A stretch of 64,000 nt of DNA from Qipengyuania_B sp965214525. Lineage in GTDB: Bacteria; Pseudomonadota; Alphaproteobacteria; Sphingomonadales; Sphingomonadaceae. This document shows, one piece after another, positions 17,216-26,367 of this stretch. The position numbers and the translations under genes are program-made. Within the stretch, counting starts at the first letter, position 1; every line of letters begins with the position of its first letter. The DNA lies in NCBI GenBank assembly GCA_965214525.1, contig OZ243959.1, forward strand, positions 1,178,001 through 1,242,000, given 5' to 3'. The notes beneath the pieces are model-generated. The model did not search any database and had not been told where the DNA came from. It saw nothing but the letters and a program-made list of their open reading frames with translations.

Positions 17216-18048
17216 GCCCAGCCGATACCAATCCCTTCGCCGGCCAAACCGTCTGGATCACGGGCGCCTCCAGCGGGATCGGCGCCGCGCTGGCGCAGGA
17301 ATGGGCGGGCCGGGGCGCGCATCTCATCGTGTCGGGGCGCGACGAGACGCGGCTGAAAATGGTAGCGAATGGGTTCGCGGGCGAGGTGCTGATCCTGCCG
17401 TTCGACGTGCGCGACGAAAGCGCTATGCGCGACGCTACGAAGCAGGCTGGGCGATGGCGCGGCGGGGTTGACGTGTTCGTCGCCAATGCCGGTGTGTCGC
17501 AGCGCAGCCTGGCTAGCGAAACCGATATGCAGGTCTATCGCGACATCATCGACATCGATCTGACGGCGCAGATCGCCGCCACGCAGGCGCTGCTGCCTCA
17601 CATGATCGCGGGCGGTTCGGGCAGGCTGGTCTTCATCTCGTCTATTGCGGGAAAGGTCGGCGTGCCGCTGCGCACCGCCTATTGCGCGGCGAAGCACGGG
17701 CTGATCGGCTATGCCGACGCACTGCGGGCCGAGCTGGTGCCGCACGATATCGAGGTTCATGTCGTGTGCCCCGGTTCGGTCGCCACCGACGTTTCGCGCA
17801 ACGCGCTTACCAAGGATGGCAGCGTGCGCGGCCGCAGCGACAGGGCGATCGATGAGGGCATTCCCCCGGCAGACGCGGCGCGCGAGATCGTCACGGCTAT
17901 TGCCTTGGGCCAACGCGAGATCATCGTCGCGCGCGGGGCGGAGCAGGCGATGGGCGAGGCACGGCGCACGCCCGACCAGCTGCTCGATCAAATGGCGCGC
18001 ATGGTGCGCGAAGGCTATGTCGAGAAGATGCAGCGGGAGGACAGATGA
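17212..18048 (+). CDS. Short-chain dehydrogenase/reductase (SDR)
   Basis: A 278-residue classical SDR oxidoreductase with a Rossmann fold. The nucleotide motif TGASSGIG is near residue 18, the conserved NAG at VANAGVSQ, the catalytic serine in FISSIAG, and Tyr/Lys in YCAAKHG. The downstream CPGSVATDVS loop is also canonical. Which alcohol or ketone it acts on is unknown. The ATG overlaps the pirin stop and its stop overlaps the following hydrolase start, so the three enzymes are probably made together. Confidence 0.93.
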   Translation: MSPADTNPFAGQTVWITGASSGIGAALAQEWAGRGAHLIVSGRDETRLKMVANGFAGEVLILPFDVRDESAMRDATKQAGRWRGGVDVFVANAGVSQRSLASETDMQVYRDIIDIDLTAQIAATQALLPHMIAGGSGRLVFISSIAGKVGVPLRTAYCAAKHGLIGYADALRAELVPHDIEVHVVCPGSVATDVSRNALTKDGSVRGRSDRAIDEGIPPADAAREIVTAIALGQREIIVARGAEQAMGEARRTPDQLLDQMARMVREGYVEKMQREDR

Positions 18049-18950
18049 TGGAACAGAAGCGCGTCAAACTTGCAAACGGAATCGAATTGGACGTGGTGGA
18101 CACGGGGCCGAAGGATGCCGAGACGCTGATCTTCCTGCACGGCTTTCCGGAAAGCCATCGCACCTGGCGGCACCAGATCGCGCATTTAAAGGACCGGTAT
18201 CGCTGTATCGCGCCCGACCAGCGCGGCTATCGCGGATCGTCCAAACCGCAGGAGGTCGACGCCTACACGCCCGACAAGCTGATCGGCGATATCTTCCTGC
18301 TGGCGACCGAGCTGGAGGTGAAGGAGTTCACCATCGTCGGCCACGACTGGGGCGGCGCGATCGCTTGGGGCGTGGCGTTGCAAGGGCAGTTCTCCGACCG
18401 GGTAAATCGCGCGATCATCGCCAACGCCCCGCATCCCGCAATCTTCCAGCGCCTGCTCTACACCAATCGCACCCAGCGGGAATCCAGCCAATATATGCGC
18501 GGCTTCCGCGACCCGGCGAACGACGACCTGATCCGCGAACAGGGGTTGACCGGCATCCTCCTGAAAGAGGTCAAATGGGATCGTCCGTCGCAGATGGAGC
18601 CGGAGGAGCGCGAGGCGCTGCTGAAGGATTGGCAGGACCGCGACGCGGCCTTCGGGATGCTGAACTGGTATCGCGCCTCGCCCGTCGACGTGCCGCCGGT
18701 GGATGCGCCCTACGAGTTGCCGCACGGCTGGACTCCGCCTTCGCTGCCCAAGCTGAAGATCCCGACCTTGGTGATCTGGGCGATGGACGACCTCGCCCTG
18801 CCGCCGGAAAACTTGCAGGGGCTGGACGAGGTGATCGACGACCTGACCATCGAGGAGGTCCACGGCTGCGGTCACTTCGTGCCGTGGGAGGCGCCGGAAA
18901 AGGTCAACGCCGCAATGGAACGGTTCTTAGGACACAAATTCTTGATCTGA
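18045..18950 (+). CDS. Alpha/beta hydrolase, epoxide hydrolase-like
   Basis: A 301-residue alpha/beta hydrolase with the oxyanion segment FLHGFPESHRTW, DQRGYRGSSKP, and the nucleophile elbow GHDWGGAIAW in which Asp101 replaces Ser. An Asp nucleophile followed by Trp is the pattern of epoxide hydrolases and haloalkane dehalogenases, and HGCGHFVPWE near the C-terminus supplies the catalytic His. The final assignment between those two is uncertain. The ATG at 18045 overlaps the SDR stop; a second ATG at 18048 is better spaced from the ribosome site GGGAGG at 18035-18040. Confidence 0.88.
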   Translation: MMEQKRVKLANGIELDVVDTGPKDAETLIFLHGFPESHRTWRHQIAHLKDRYRCIAPDQRGYRGSSKPQEVDAYTPDKLIGDIFLLATELEVKEFTIVGHDWGGAIAWGVALQGQFSDRVNRAIIANAPHPAIFQRLLYTNRTQRESSQYMRGFRDPANDDLIREQGLTGILLKEVKWDRPSQMEPEEREALLKDWQDRDAAFGMLNWYRASPVDVPPVDAPYELPHGWTPPSLPKLKIPTLVIWAMDDLALPPENLQGLDEVIDDLTIEEVHGCGHFVPWEAPEKVNAAMERFLGHKFLI

Positions 18951-18954
18951 CACC

Positions 18955-19026
18955 GCTCGTGCTGAACCTGTCGAAGCACCGCTTTTCACGGCGAGGTCGA
19001 CCCTTCGACAAGCTCAGGGTGAGCGG
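18955..19026. repeat. Dispersed imperfect palindrome containing CTTCGACAAGCTCAGG
   Basis: An imperfect inverted repeat with CCGCTC...CTGTCGAAG on the left arm and CTTCGACAAGCTCAGGGTGA...GCGG on the right. The same TTCGACAAGCTCAGG core occurs at 22967-23020. Such extragenic palindromes are common in sphingomonad genomes and here lie in the gap after the hydrolase gene; it could act as a transcription attenuator or be a passive mobile element. Confidence 0.75.
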
Positions 19027-19072
19027 GGTAACTTACACTGAGTGACTTATCGCCGCCAGGCGAGGTTTTGAC

Positions 19073-19303
19073 ATGAAGAAGGATAGAATGATGGACGACC
19101 GCGACATCGAGAAGAGCTACTCGACCAAGCAGAACATCCAGAAGCTGGAACGCCTGATCGAGGCGCTGAAGCACGGCAAGAGCTTCGAGATTCAGGTCAA
19201 TAACGAGAAGATCAAGGTGCCCGCCGACGCGGTGTTCTCCATCGAGCACGAGCGCGAAGGCGACGAGGAGGAACTGGAGTTCCAGTTCAAGTGGAAGCGG
19301 TAG
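19073..19303 (+). CDS. Amphi-Trp domain-containing protein
   Basis: A 76-residue protein matching the amphi-Trp small domain: DIEKSYSTKQNIQKLERLIEAL, then FEIQVNNEKIKVPADAVFSIEHER and the closing LEFQFKWKR with the terminal tryptophan. The function is unknown; it is a stand-alone small acidic/basic protein in the cytoplasm. The longest frame starts at ATG 19073, but an ATG at 19088 preceded by AAGGA (19079-19083) is an equally good start and gives the family-like MMDDRDIEKSY N-terminus. Confidence 0.82.
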   Translation: MKKDRMMDDRDIEKSYSTKQNIQKLERLIEALKHGKSFEIQVNNEKIKVPADAVFSIEHEREGDEEELEFQFKWKR

Positions 19304-19326
19304 GCTTGAGCCTGGCCCACCCCCAA

Positions 19327-19346
19327 CCCTCCCGCTAGCGGGAGGG
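19327..19346. repeat. Perfect 20-base palindrome between convergent genes
   Basis: A perfect 20-base palindrome centred on CTAG (CCCTCCCG on the left, its complement on the right) between the convergent ends of the amphi-Trp and DUF2332 genes. It could form a hairpin in either transcript. There is no clear T-run, so it is reported as an inverted repeat rather than a proven terminator. Confidence 0.7.
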
Positions 19347-19398
19347 GAGCAAGACTTGTTGAGCCTTAGGCGAAACTAGTCGCAGTGGGATGGGCATG

Positions 19399-20497
19399 TC
19401 ACCCGCCTACCCACTCCACCCATTCGCCGTGCGGGTGCGCGGTGGCGAGCAGCGTCCAATCCCCGTCGCCGGGCCAATAGCGAACGCGCAATTCATGCCG
19501 GTGCGTATCGCGATTGGCCTCCAGCGACACCCATGCCAGCGGCTCATCTTCGCTCGCCTTCGCGCCTGCCTCTTCGATCAGAGCGGTAATTCGCGCCTGT
19601 TCCTCCGCCGTCAGGTATTGCCACATGACGGAGTGGACGATCAGGCGGGCGACGTCCGGCTCGGCAGGCTCCGCCAGCACCTGCTCAACGAATGCCGCAG
19701 CGCTTGTTTGCTTGATGACGGGCGGCGCCTCACGCGTTGCAGCGATCGCCGCCTCCATCCGCGCAAAGCGGTCACTCGCCTCCGGCCAGACATAGGCTTT
19801 CAACCGCATGGCCTGTGAGGGATCGGTGAGATCGACCGGCGCCACATCGCAGCCGCGCGCCGATACAATCTCCCACGAGCCCGCCGGGGGCAGCTTGCCC
19901 CGCCATTCCGGCTCCAGCACCATCACCGGCTGCGCCGCACCGCAGCGTACGCCGCCCAAATTGTAGGCATAACGGGCCATCATTAAATTGATACCCGCGC
20001 TCGATCCCAGCTCGTTCAACCCAAACCGCGCCGGTAGTCCACGATCCGCCAGCCACAGCATCGCGGCGGCAAAGGCCCAGCTTCGCCCTGCCTCGTTGGT
20101 TTGCGGCGGCCCGTCGAGCCACGGCAGCAGGAACGCCTCGCGCCGCTCCAGCTCATCCGCCAGCAACCCCGCAACATCGCTGATCCGCTGCCCGGCATAG
20201 AGCGGGGCCAGCATCGGCTCGTCTCCCGAAAGATGCAGCGCATGCAAGACCGCCCGCCACCCGCAGGGGCAGCGCATCGGCCAGCGGCGCACCCTGCCAT
20301 GCGCGAACCCTTCGCATCACCGCCCCGCCCCGCTCGGTTTCAAGCAATTCCAGCAGCGCCTGGCAGACCAAAGCCGTGATCGGTGCGCGATTGTCGTGGC
20401 AATAGGCCACCTGGTTCTCGAAGGCGCGCCTGACCGCCGCCTCGCCCTTCGCTATCGGATCAATCGCCTCGTAACGTGCATCGCCCACATCAGCCAT
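19399..20497 (-). pseudogene. DUF2332-domain protein, interrupted by a +1 frameshift
   Basis: The two reading frames together match a DUF2332 protein (family of unknown function). The first runs from the ATG at 20497: MADVGDARYEAIDPIAKGEA, then FENQVAYCHDNRAPIT and RGGAVMRRVRAWQGAPLADALPLRVAGGL. The second continues LHALHLSGDEPMLAPLYAG and runs to the stop at 19399, including GLNELGSSAGINLMMARYAYNLGG, the most conserved segment. The switch lies near the AA at 20246-20247: removing one base joins GGL to HALH. The total span of 1099 bases is one more than a multiple of three, as expected for one insertion. It is divergent from hisG with about 44 bases between starts. Confidence 0.8.
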
Positions 20498-20541
20498 ATG
20501 ATTTGCCCTTTTCCCCGCCCGTGCCTAAGTGCCGCGAGCGC

Positions 20542-21198
20542 ATGACCAGCACCCTCACCTTTGCCGTACCCAAGGGCCGCATCCTGGCCGAGGCGCTGCC
20601 CGTAATGGCGCGCGCCGGGGTGGTGCCCGAAGATGCGTTTCACGACAAGGCGAACCGGGCGTTGTCCTTCGCCTGCGAAGCGCCAGGCATGGCGCTCATT
20701 CGGGTGCGCGCGTTCGACGTGGCGACTTTCGTGGCACATGGCGCGGCGCAAATCGGGATCGTCGGCTCGGACGTGATCGAGGAGTTCGACTATGCCGACC
20801 TTTACGCGCCCGTAGATCTTGGGATCGGGCGTTGCCATTTGAGCGTCGCCGAACCTGCGGCTGACAGCGGCAAGGTAAGCGGGGCAAGCCATTTGCGGAT
20901 CGCCACCAAATACCCCAACCTTACCCGACGTCATTTCGAGCGTCAGGGCATTCAGGCCGAGTGCGTCAAGCTGAACGGAGCAATGGAGATCGCGCCCGCG
21001 CTTGGGCTGGCAGGCCGTATCGTCGATCTGGTCTCAACCGGCCAGACTCTGAAGGAAAATGGCTTGGTGGAAACGAGCCGCATCCTAGACATTACCGCCC
21101 GGCTGATCGTCAACCGCACGGCGTTCAAGACGGAACCCCGCGTGGCCGAACTGGTCGAGGCGTTTCGGGCGCAGACGTCTCCGCGCAAGGCAGCCTGA
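20542..21198 (+). CDS. hisG: ATP phosphoribosyltransferase, short form
   Basis: Catalyses the first committed step of histidine synthesis, joining ATP and PRPP. The 218-residue product starts MTSTLTFAVPKGRILAEAL and contains AAQIGIVGSDVIEEFDYADLYAPVDLGIG and VDLVSTGQTLKENGL, the PRPP-binding loop region. The short length without a C-terminal ACT-like regulatory domain identifies the HisG-S form, which works with HisZ; hisZ is not in this window. The ATG at 20542 is chosen because upstream in-frame codons precede the family start. Its stop overlaps the hisD ATG (TGATG). Confidence 0.95.
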   Translation: MTSTLTFAVPKGRILAEALPVMARAGVVPEDAFHDKANRALSFACEAPGMALIRVRAFDVATFVAHGAAQIGIVGSDVIEEFDYADLYAPVDLGIGRCHLSVAEPAADSGKVSGASHLRIATKYPNLTRRHFERQGIQAECVKLNGAMEIAPALGLAGRIVDLVSTGQTLKENGLVETSRILDITARLIVNRTAFKTEPRVAELVEAFRAQTSPRKAA

Positions 21199-22487
21199 TG
21201 CAGCGCCTCGCCAGCAGGGATGTGGATTTTGCGGAGCGGTTCGCGGCCATCGTCGATGATCGGCGAGAAAGCGATACCGACGTGGCGCAGGATGTCGCGG
21301 CGATCCTGGCCGATGTGAAGCGCCGGGGTGACACGGCGCTGGCGGACTATACGCAACGGTTCGATCGTCATGCATTTTCAGGCGCTGAGGATTGGCGCAT
21401 CGACGCAGAACAATGCCGGACCGCGCATGAAGGGCTCGACCCACACCTGCGCGATGCGCTGAACCTCGCAGCGGAGCGTATCCGCGCCTTTCATGCGCAA
21501 CAATTGCCGCAGGATCGCGACTGGCGCGACCAGGCCGGCGTCAGGCTCGGCGCCCGATGGAGCGCGGTGGAAGCGGCCGGACTGTACGTGCCGGGCGGCC
21601 GGGCGGCGTACCCCTCCTCCCTGCTGATGAACGCGATCCCCGCCAAGGTCGCGGGCGTGGAGCGACTGGTAGTCGTGACGCCCACACCGCAGGGCAACGT
21701 CAATCCGCTGGTGCTGGCCGCGGCGCATATCGCCGGGGTGGACGAGGTATGGCGCATTGGTGGAGCGCAGGCGATCGCCGCGCTCGCTTATGGCACGCAG
21801 CGTATCGCGCGCGTCGATGTCGTCACTGGGCCGGGAAACGCCTGGGTGGCAGAGGCTAAACGCCAGCTTTACGGCGTGGTGGGTATCGACATGATTGCGG
21901 GGCCGAGCGAAATTCTGGTGATCGCCGATGGCGCGAATGATCCTGAATGGATCGCTGCCGACCTGCTCAGCCAGGCCGAGCATGATCCGACCGCGCAGAG
22001 CATACTCATTACTGACGACAGCGGCTTTGCCAACCGGGTCGAGCACGCTGTGCAGCGGCAATCGCTCGACTTGGCGACCGGCGAAACCGCGCGGGCCAGT
22101 TGGGACGCGAACGGGGTGGTGCTCGTGGTCGACCATCTCGACGAGGCTCCCGCGCTAGCCAATCGCCTTGCTGCCGAGCATGTCGAATTGGCCGTGACTG
22201 ATCCGCAAGCCCTGTTCGCCCGGTTGCGCCATGCGGGCAGCGTGTTCCTCGGTCGGCAGACACCCGAAGCGATCGGCGATTACGTCGCCGGGCCCAACCA
22301 TGTCCTGCCCACGGGGCGGCGGGCGCGGTTCGCCAGCGGGCTGTCGGTGCTCGATTTCATGAAGCGCACCAGTTTTATCGAGGTGGCCGATGCCGGATTG
22401 CAAGCGATCGGCCCCGCCGCCGTCGCGCTGGCCAATGCCGAAGGGCTGCCCGCCCATGCCCGCTCCGTCGCCTTGAGATTGCCATGA
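21198..22487 (+). CDS. hisD: Histidinol dehydrogenase
   Basis: Zinc enzyme that oxidises L-histidinol to L-histidine in the last two steps of histidine synthesis. The 429-residue product matches the usual length. GLYVPGGRAAYPSSLLMNAIPAKVAGV is the family substrate/NAD region, VVTGPGNAWVAEAKRQLYG a conserved loop, and DMIAGPSEILVIAD precedes LSQAEHDPTAQSILIT with the zinc-ligand Gln and His. VAGPNHVLPTGRRARFASGLSVLDF carries the catalytic His. The ATG at 21198 overlaps the hisG stop; the end overlaps nusB by ATGA. Confidence 0.97.
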   Translation: MQRLASRDVDFAERFAAIVDDRRESDTDVAQDVAAILADVKRRGDTALADYTQRFDRHAFSGAEDWRIDAEQCRTAHEGLDPHLRDALNLAAERIRAFHAQQLPQDRDWRDQAGVRLGARWSAVEAAGLYVPGGRAAYPSSLLMNAIPAKVAGVERLVVVTPTPQGNVNPLVLAAAHIAGVDEVWRIGGAQAIAALAYGTQRIARVDVVTGPGNAWVAEAKRQLYGVVGIDMIAGPSEILVIADGANDPEWIAADLLSQAEHDPTAQSILITDDSGFANRVEHAVQRQSLDLATGETARASWDANGVVLVVDHLDEAPALANRLAAEHVELAVTDPQALFARLRHAGSVFLGRQTPEAIGDYVAGPNHVLPTGRRARFASGLSVLDFMKRTSFIEVADAGLQAIGPAAVALANAEGLPAHARSVALRLP

Positions 22488-22942
22488 CCCGCGCCACCCC
22501 TCCCCGCTCTCAGGCACGTTCCACCGCTCGGCTCGCTGCCGTCCAGGCACTTTATCAGCAGCATATGGAGCGGACCGCGCTCGCGAAGCTGCTCGACGAA
22601 TTCCACCAGCACCGACTTGGCCGCGAGATCGAGGGCGACGAATATGCCGATGCCGAGGTCAGCTTTTTCGATGATGTGGTGCGCGGTGTCGATGCGCGGC
22701 GGGACGAAATCGACGCATTGCTGACGGCGAAACTGGCGCAAGGATGGACGCTGGTCCGCCTCGACAAGACCATGCTGCAAGTGCTGCGCGCCGGGGCTTA
22801 CGAATTGCTCGCGCGGGCCGACGTGCCGAAGGCTGCCGTCATCGACGAATATGTCGATGTGGCCAAGGCGTTCTTCGACGACCGGGAAGCAAAATTCGTC
22901 AATGGCGTGCTGGACGCGGTGGGCAAAGAGGTACGTGGCTGA
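22484..22942 (+). CDS. nusB: Transcription antitermination/termination factor NusB
   Basis: A 152-residue NusB protein, part of the rRNA antitermination complex that binds boxA with NusE. RSTARLAAVQALYQQHMER is the first conserved helix; RLDKTMLQVLRAGAYELLARADVPKAAVIDEYVDVAKAF and the following FVNGVLDAVGKEV are the C-terminal family signature. It starts at 22484, overlapping the hisD stop by ATGA, and is followed by a palindromic repeat before thiL. Confidence 0.96.
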   Translation: MTRATPPRSQARSTARLAAVQALYQQHMERTALAKLLDEFHQHRLGREIEGDEYADAEVSFFDDVVRGVDARRDEIDALLTAKLAQGWTLVRLDKTMLQVLRAGAYELLARADVPKAAVIDEYVDVAKAFFDDREAKFVNGVLDAVGKEVRG

Positions 22943-22966
22943 CCGAACCTCATGCAACCCGCCTAT

Positions 22967-23020
22967 GCTGGAGCTTGTCGAAGTACGGCTTGGCTGTATA
23001 CCATTCGACAAGCTCAGGTG
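22967..23020. repeat. Second copy of the GAGCTTGTCGAAG / TTCGACAAGCTCAGG palindrome
   Basis: Left arm GGAGCTTGTCGAAGTACGG and right arm ATTCGACAAGCTCAGGTGA form an inverted repeat between nusB and thiL, related to the copy at 18955-19026. It ends about 18 bases before the thiL GTG start, so a hairpin here could influence thiL translation or nusB-thiL readthrough. Confidence 0.75.
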
Positions 23021-23037
23021 AGTGGTAGAGTGCTCGA

Positions 23038-23913
23038 GTGAACGACGAATTTGCCTTCATCTCCGCCCTTCGTGTTCTCCCGTTGCACCCCGGGGCGCGG
23101 GGCCTCCAAGACGACGCGGCGGTGCTGGAAGTCGGCAGCGAGACCCTGGTGCTGACGCACGATACGCTGGTCGAGGGGGTGCATGTTCTTGAAGGGCAGG
23201 ATGCGGCGGACATCGCCTGGAAGCTGGTGGCGGTTAATTTGTCGGACTTGGCGGCGAAAGGGGCGGAACCGGTCGGCATCCTGCTTTCGCACATGCTCGG
23301 CCCTGATGATAAGCGCTTTGTCGAGGGGCTGCGCGACGTACTGAGCGAATACGATGTTCCGCTACTGGGGGGCGACACCGTTGGCGCAGAAGGTCGCCGC
23401 GCATGGGGCTGCACCGCCATCGGCCGGGCGACCCATACGCCCGTTCCTTCCCGCTCCGGCGCGAAAAGCGGCGATAGCCTCTATGTCACCAACTCGCTCG
23501 GCGCGGCGATGCTCGGCTACGAAGCGTTGCGGGACGATACCGGGGCCGACAGCATGGCCTATCGCCGTCCCGTCCCCCTGGTGAGCGAAGGGCGCAAGCT
23601 CGCTCCCCTTGTCAATGCGATGATGGACGTATCGGACGGGTTGCTGCTCGATTGCTGGCGGCTCGCCAGCGCCAGCGACGTCTGCATCAGACTGGAGAGC
23701 GGGGCGATCCTTGTTGCCGACCCTGACCGGTTCGACGAATGTGTACGCTGGGGCGATGATTACGCATTGCTGTTCACTTTGCCCGCCGGAGTAAAACCGC
23801 CGGTTCCAGCCATGCGGATCGGATACATAGGACCGGATAGTTTCGCGCCGCTGTGGCTCGATGAGTTGGTTCTGACCCCGGCAGACGGGCTCGGCTACCA
23901 GCACGGCGGATGA
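23038..23913 (+). CDS. thiL: Thiamine-monophosphate kinase
   Basis: Phosphorylates thiamine monophosphate to the active cofactor thiamine diphosphate. The 291-residue protein has GLQDDAAVLEV (Mg/ATP site), THDTLVEGVHVL, WKLVAVNLSDLAAKGAEPVG, LLGGDTVGAEG, and VSDGLLLDCWRLASAS with the conserved Asp, all hallmarks of the PurM/ThiL fold. The most consistent start is a GTG at 23038. It lies downstream of nusB with only a palindromic spacer, a common nusB-thiL order. Confidence 0.94.
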   Translation: MNDEFAFISALRVLPLHPGARGLQDDAAVLEVGSETLVLTHDTLVEGVHVLEGQDAADIAWKLVAVNLSDLAAKGAEPVGILLSHMLGPDDKRFVEGLRDVLSEYDVPLLGGDTVGAEGRRAWGCTAIGRATHTPVPSRSGAKSGDSLYVTNSLGAAMLGYEALRDDTGADSMAYRRPVPLVSEGRKLAPLVNAMMDVSDGLLLDCWRLASASDVCIRLESGAILVADPDRFDECVRWGDDYALLFTLPAGVKPPVPAMRIGYIGPDSFAPLWLDELVLTPADGLGYQHGG

Positions 23914-24051
23914 CCCATAAAGCGCAGAGTAACAGGCTTAATCCTCTTGCCAGCCTTAGGTGGCGCTTTATACCCGCCCGGCGGCGGCCAAGCGCACGAT
24001 AGATGCGTGAGACGATCGTAATACCATTATTCAAGGGGGAGAGCCTACACC

Positions 24052-26238
24052 GTGACACTCGTGCTCATTGCCATCGTGCTCGGCCTGCTGGCCATATTGT
24101 ACGGTTTCATCACCAGTCGCCAGGTGCTTCGTATGGGGGCGGGCAATGAACGGATGCAAGAGATTGCAGGCGCCATCCAAGAGGGCGCCCAGGCCTATCT
24201 GAAACGGCAATACACCACGATCGCGATCGTCGGCGTGGTGGTCGCGGTGTTGGTATACCTGTTCCTAGATATTCCACATGGCGGCGCCCCCATCTCCGCC
24301 GCCGGGTTCCTGATCGGCGCAATCCTGTCGGGCGCGGCAGGTTTCATCGGCATGAACATCTCGGTGCGCTCCAATGTCCGCACCGCCGCCGCCGCGCAGA
24401 GCGGGTTGCAGCAGGGGCTGACGCTGGCGTTCCGCGCCGGGGCGATCACCGGCATGCTGGTGGCGGGGCTGGCCCTGCTCGCCATCGCGGTGTTCTTCGC
24501 GGTCCTGATCGGACCGATGGGTTTAGAGCCGAACGATCGCACGGTGATCGATGCGCTGGTGGCCCTGGCCTTTGGCGCGTCGCTGATCTCCATTTTCGCG
24601 CGGCTGGGCGGTGGCATCTTCACGAAGGCCGCCGACGTGGGTGCCGATCTTGTCGGCAAGGTGGAAGCGGGCATTCCCGAAGACGATCCGCGCAACCCTG
24701 CCGTCATCGCAGATAATGTGGGCGACAATGTCGGCGACTGCGCCGGAATGGCCGCTGACTTGTTTGAGACATATGTCGTGACCGTGGGCGCGACCATGGT
24801 GCTGACCGCGCTGCTGGTGCGCGATGTCGGCGACCTGTTGCTGCCCCTGATGACGCTGCCGTTGCTGATCGGCGGCGCCTGCATCGTCACCAGCATCATC
24901 GGCACGTATTTCGTGAAACTGGGCCGCAGCCAGTCGATCATGGGTGCGATGTACAAGGGTTTCGGCGTCACCGCGATCCTCTCCATTCCGCTGATCTGGC
25001 TGGCAATGTTGGTCGCGCTAGGGGATATGGATGCGGTGATCGGCGGCTCGCTCGCCGATATCACCGAAGTGATCGAGATAGACGGCAGTCCCGCGGAAGA
25101 AGGGTTGTCCACGCTGGTGGGCGGCGTCACCGGCTGGGGGCTGTTCTGGTCTGCAATGGTCGGCCTTGCCATCACCGGTCTTATCATCTGGATCACCGAA
25201 TATTACACGGGAACGCAATATCGGCCGGTCCGGTCCATCGCCAAGGCCAGCGAGACGGGGCATGGCACCAACGTCATCCAGGGGTTGGCGATCAGCATGG
25301 AATCGACCGCCCTGCCCACGCTGGTGATCGTGACCGGCATCATTGTCGCCTATCAGCTCGCCGGTCTGCTCGGCATCGCTTACGCCGCGACCTCGATGCT
25401 GGCATTGGCAGGCATGGTGGTGGCACTGGATGCCTATGGGCCGGTGACGGACAATGCGGGCGGCATCGCCGAGATGGCGGGGCTCGACGACAGCGTGCGC
25501 GAGAAGACCGATGCGCTCGATGCGGTCGGCAACACCACCAAGGCGGTGACCAAGGGCTATGCCATCGGCTCGGCCGGGCTCGCGGCGCTGGTGCTGTTCG
25601 CCGCCTACACCACCGACCTGGCCGAATTCTTCCCGCTGCTCGACGTCGACTTCAGCCTGGAGAACCCCTACGTCATCGTCGGCTTGCTGCTGGGGGCACT
25701 GCTCCCCTATCTGTTCGGCGCCATGGGGATGACTGCCGTGGGACGCGCGGCGGGCGACGTGGTGAAGGATGTGCGCGACCAGTTCGCCGGCGACCCGGGC
25801 ATCATGGCGGGCACGTCGCGCCCGGATTACGCGCGCACGGTGGACCTGGTCACCAAGGCGGCGATCAAGGAGATGATCATCCCCTCGCTGCTGCCGGTGC
25901 TCGCGCCGATCGTGGTCTATTTTGTCATCGCCGCCATCGCCGGCCCGGCCAATGGGTTCGCAGCTCTTGGCGCATTGCTGCTGGGCGTGATCGTAGGCGG
26001 GCTGTTCGTGGCGCTCAGCATGACGGCGGGCGGCGGCGCGTGGGACAATGCCAAGAAATACATCGAGGACGGCAATCACGGCGGCAAGGGCAGCGAGGCG
26101 CACAAGGCGGCGGTGACCGGCGACACGGTCGGCGATCCCTACAAGGACACGGCTGGCCCGGCGGTCAATCCGATGATCAAGATTACCAACATCGTCGCCC
26201 TGTTGCTGCTGGCGGCGCTGGCGAGCGGAGGGGTTTGA
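24052..26238 (+). CDS. hppA: Membrane-bound proton-translocating pyrophosphatase, K+-independent type
   Basis: Couples hydrolysis of inorganic pyrophosphate to proton pumping across the inner membrane. The 728-residue protein is rich in membrane helices and has the substrate motif ADVGADLVGKVEAGIPEDDPRNPAVIADNVGDNVGD-type sequence near residues 202-230 and the second acidic cluster DAYGPVTDNAGGIAEMAGLD. The residue that separates K+-dependent from K+-independent forms is Lys497 in GNTTKAVTKGYAIGSA, the K+-independent, H+-pumping signature. It starts with GTG at 24052 behind a GGGGGAGAG ribosome site. Confidence 0.96.
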   Translation: MTLVLIAIVLGLLAILYGFITSRQVLRMGAGNERMQEIAGAIQEGAQAYLKRQYTTIAIVGVVVAVLVYLFLDIPHGGAPISAAGFLIGAILSGAAGFIGMNISVRSNVRTAAAAQSGLQQGLTLAFRAGAITGMLVAGLALLAIAVFFAVLIGPMGLEPNDRTVIDALVALAFGASLISIFARLGGGIFTKAADVGADLVGKVEAGIPEDDPRNPAVIADNVGDNVGDCAGMAADLFETYVVTVGATMVLTALLVRDVGDLLLPLMTLPLLIGGACIVTSIIGTYFVKLGRSQSIMGAMYKGFGVTAILSIPLIWLAMLVALGDMDAVIGGSLADITEVIEIDGSPAEEGLSTLVGGVTGWGLFWSAMVGLAITGLIIWITEYYTGTQYRPVRSIAKASETGHGTNVIQGLAISMESTALPTLVIVTGIIVAYQLAGLLGIAYAATSMLALAGMVVALDAYGPVTDNAGGIAEMAGLDDSVREKTDALDAVGNTTKAVTKGYAIGSAGLAALVLFAAYTTDLAEFFPLLDVDFSLENPYVIVGLLLGALLPYLFGAMGMTAVGRAAGDVVKDVRDQFAGDPGIMAGTSRPDYARTVDLVTKAAIKEMIIPSLLPVLAPIVVYFVIAAIAGPANGFAALGALLLGVIVGGLFVALSMTAGGGAWDNAKKYIEDGNHGGKGSEAHKAAVTGDTVGDPYKDTAGPAVNPMIKITNIVALLLLAALASGGV

Positions 26239-26367
26239 CGGACCGACACCGGCCGTAAGAAGCGCGCTTTTGCAAGACATACCGACAGATTACGACGGTC
26301 GGTCAAACTGCTTGTGCGACCAAAGCCCGCCCTTTACGCGCACGGAAAGCTGCGGCAGGGATCGGCG

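Noticed and set aside
25018..26280. 420-codon minus-strand open frame over hppA
   Set aside because: High-GC DNA often gives such frames; the opposite strand has a complete, conserved pyrophosphatase.
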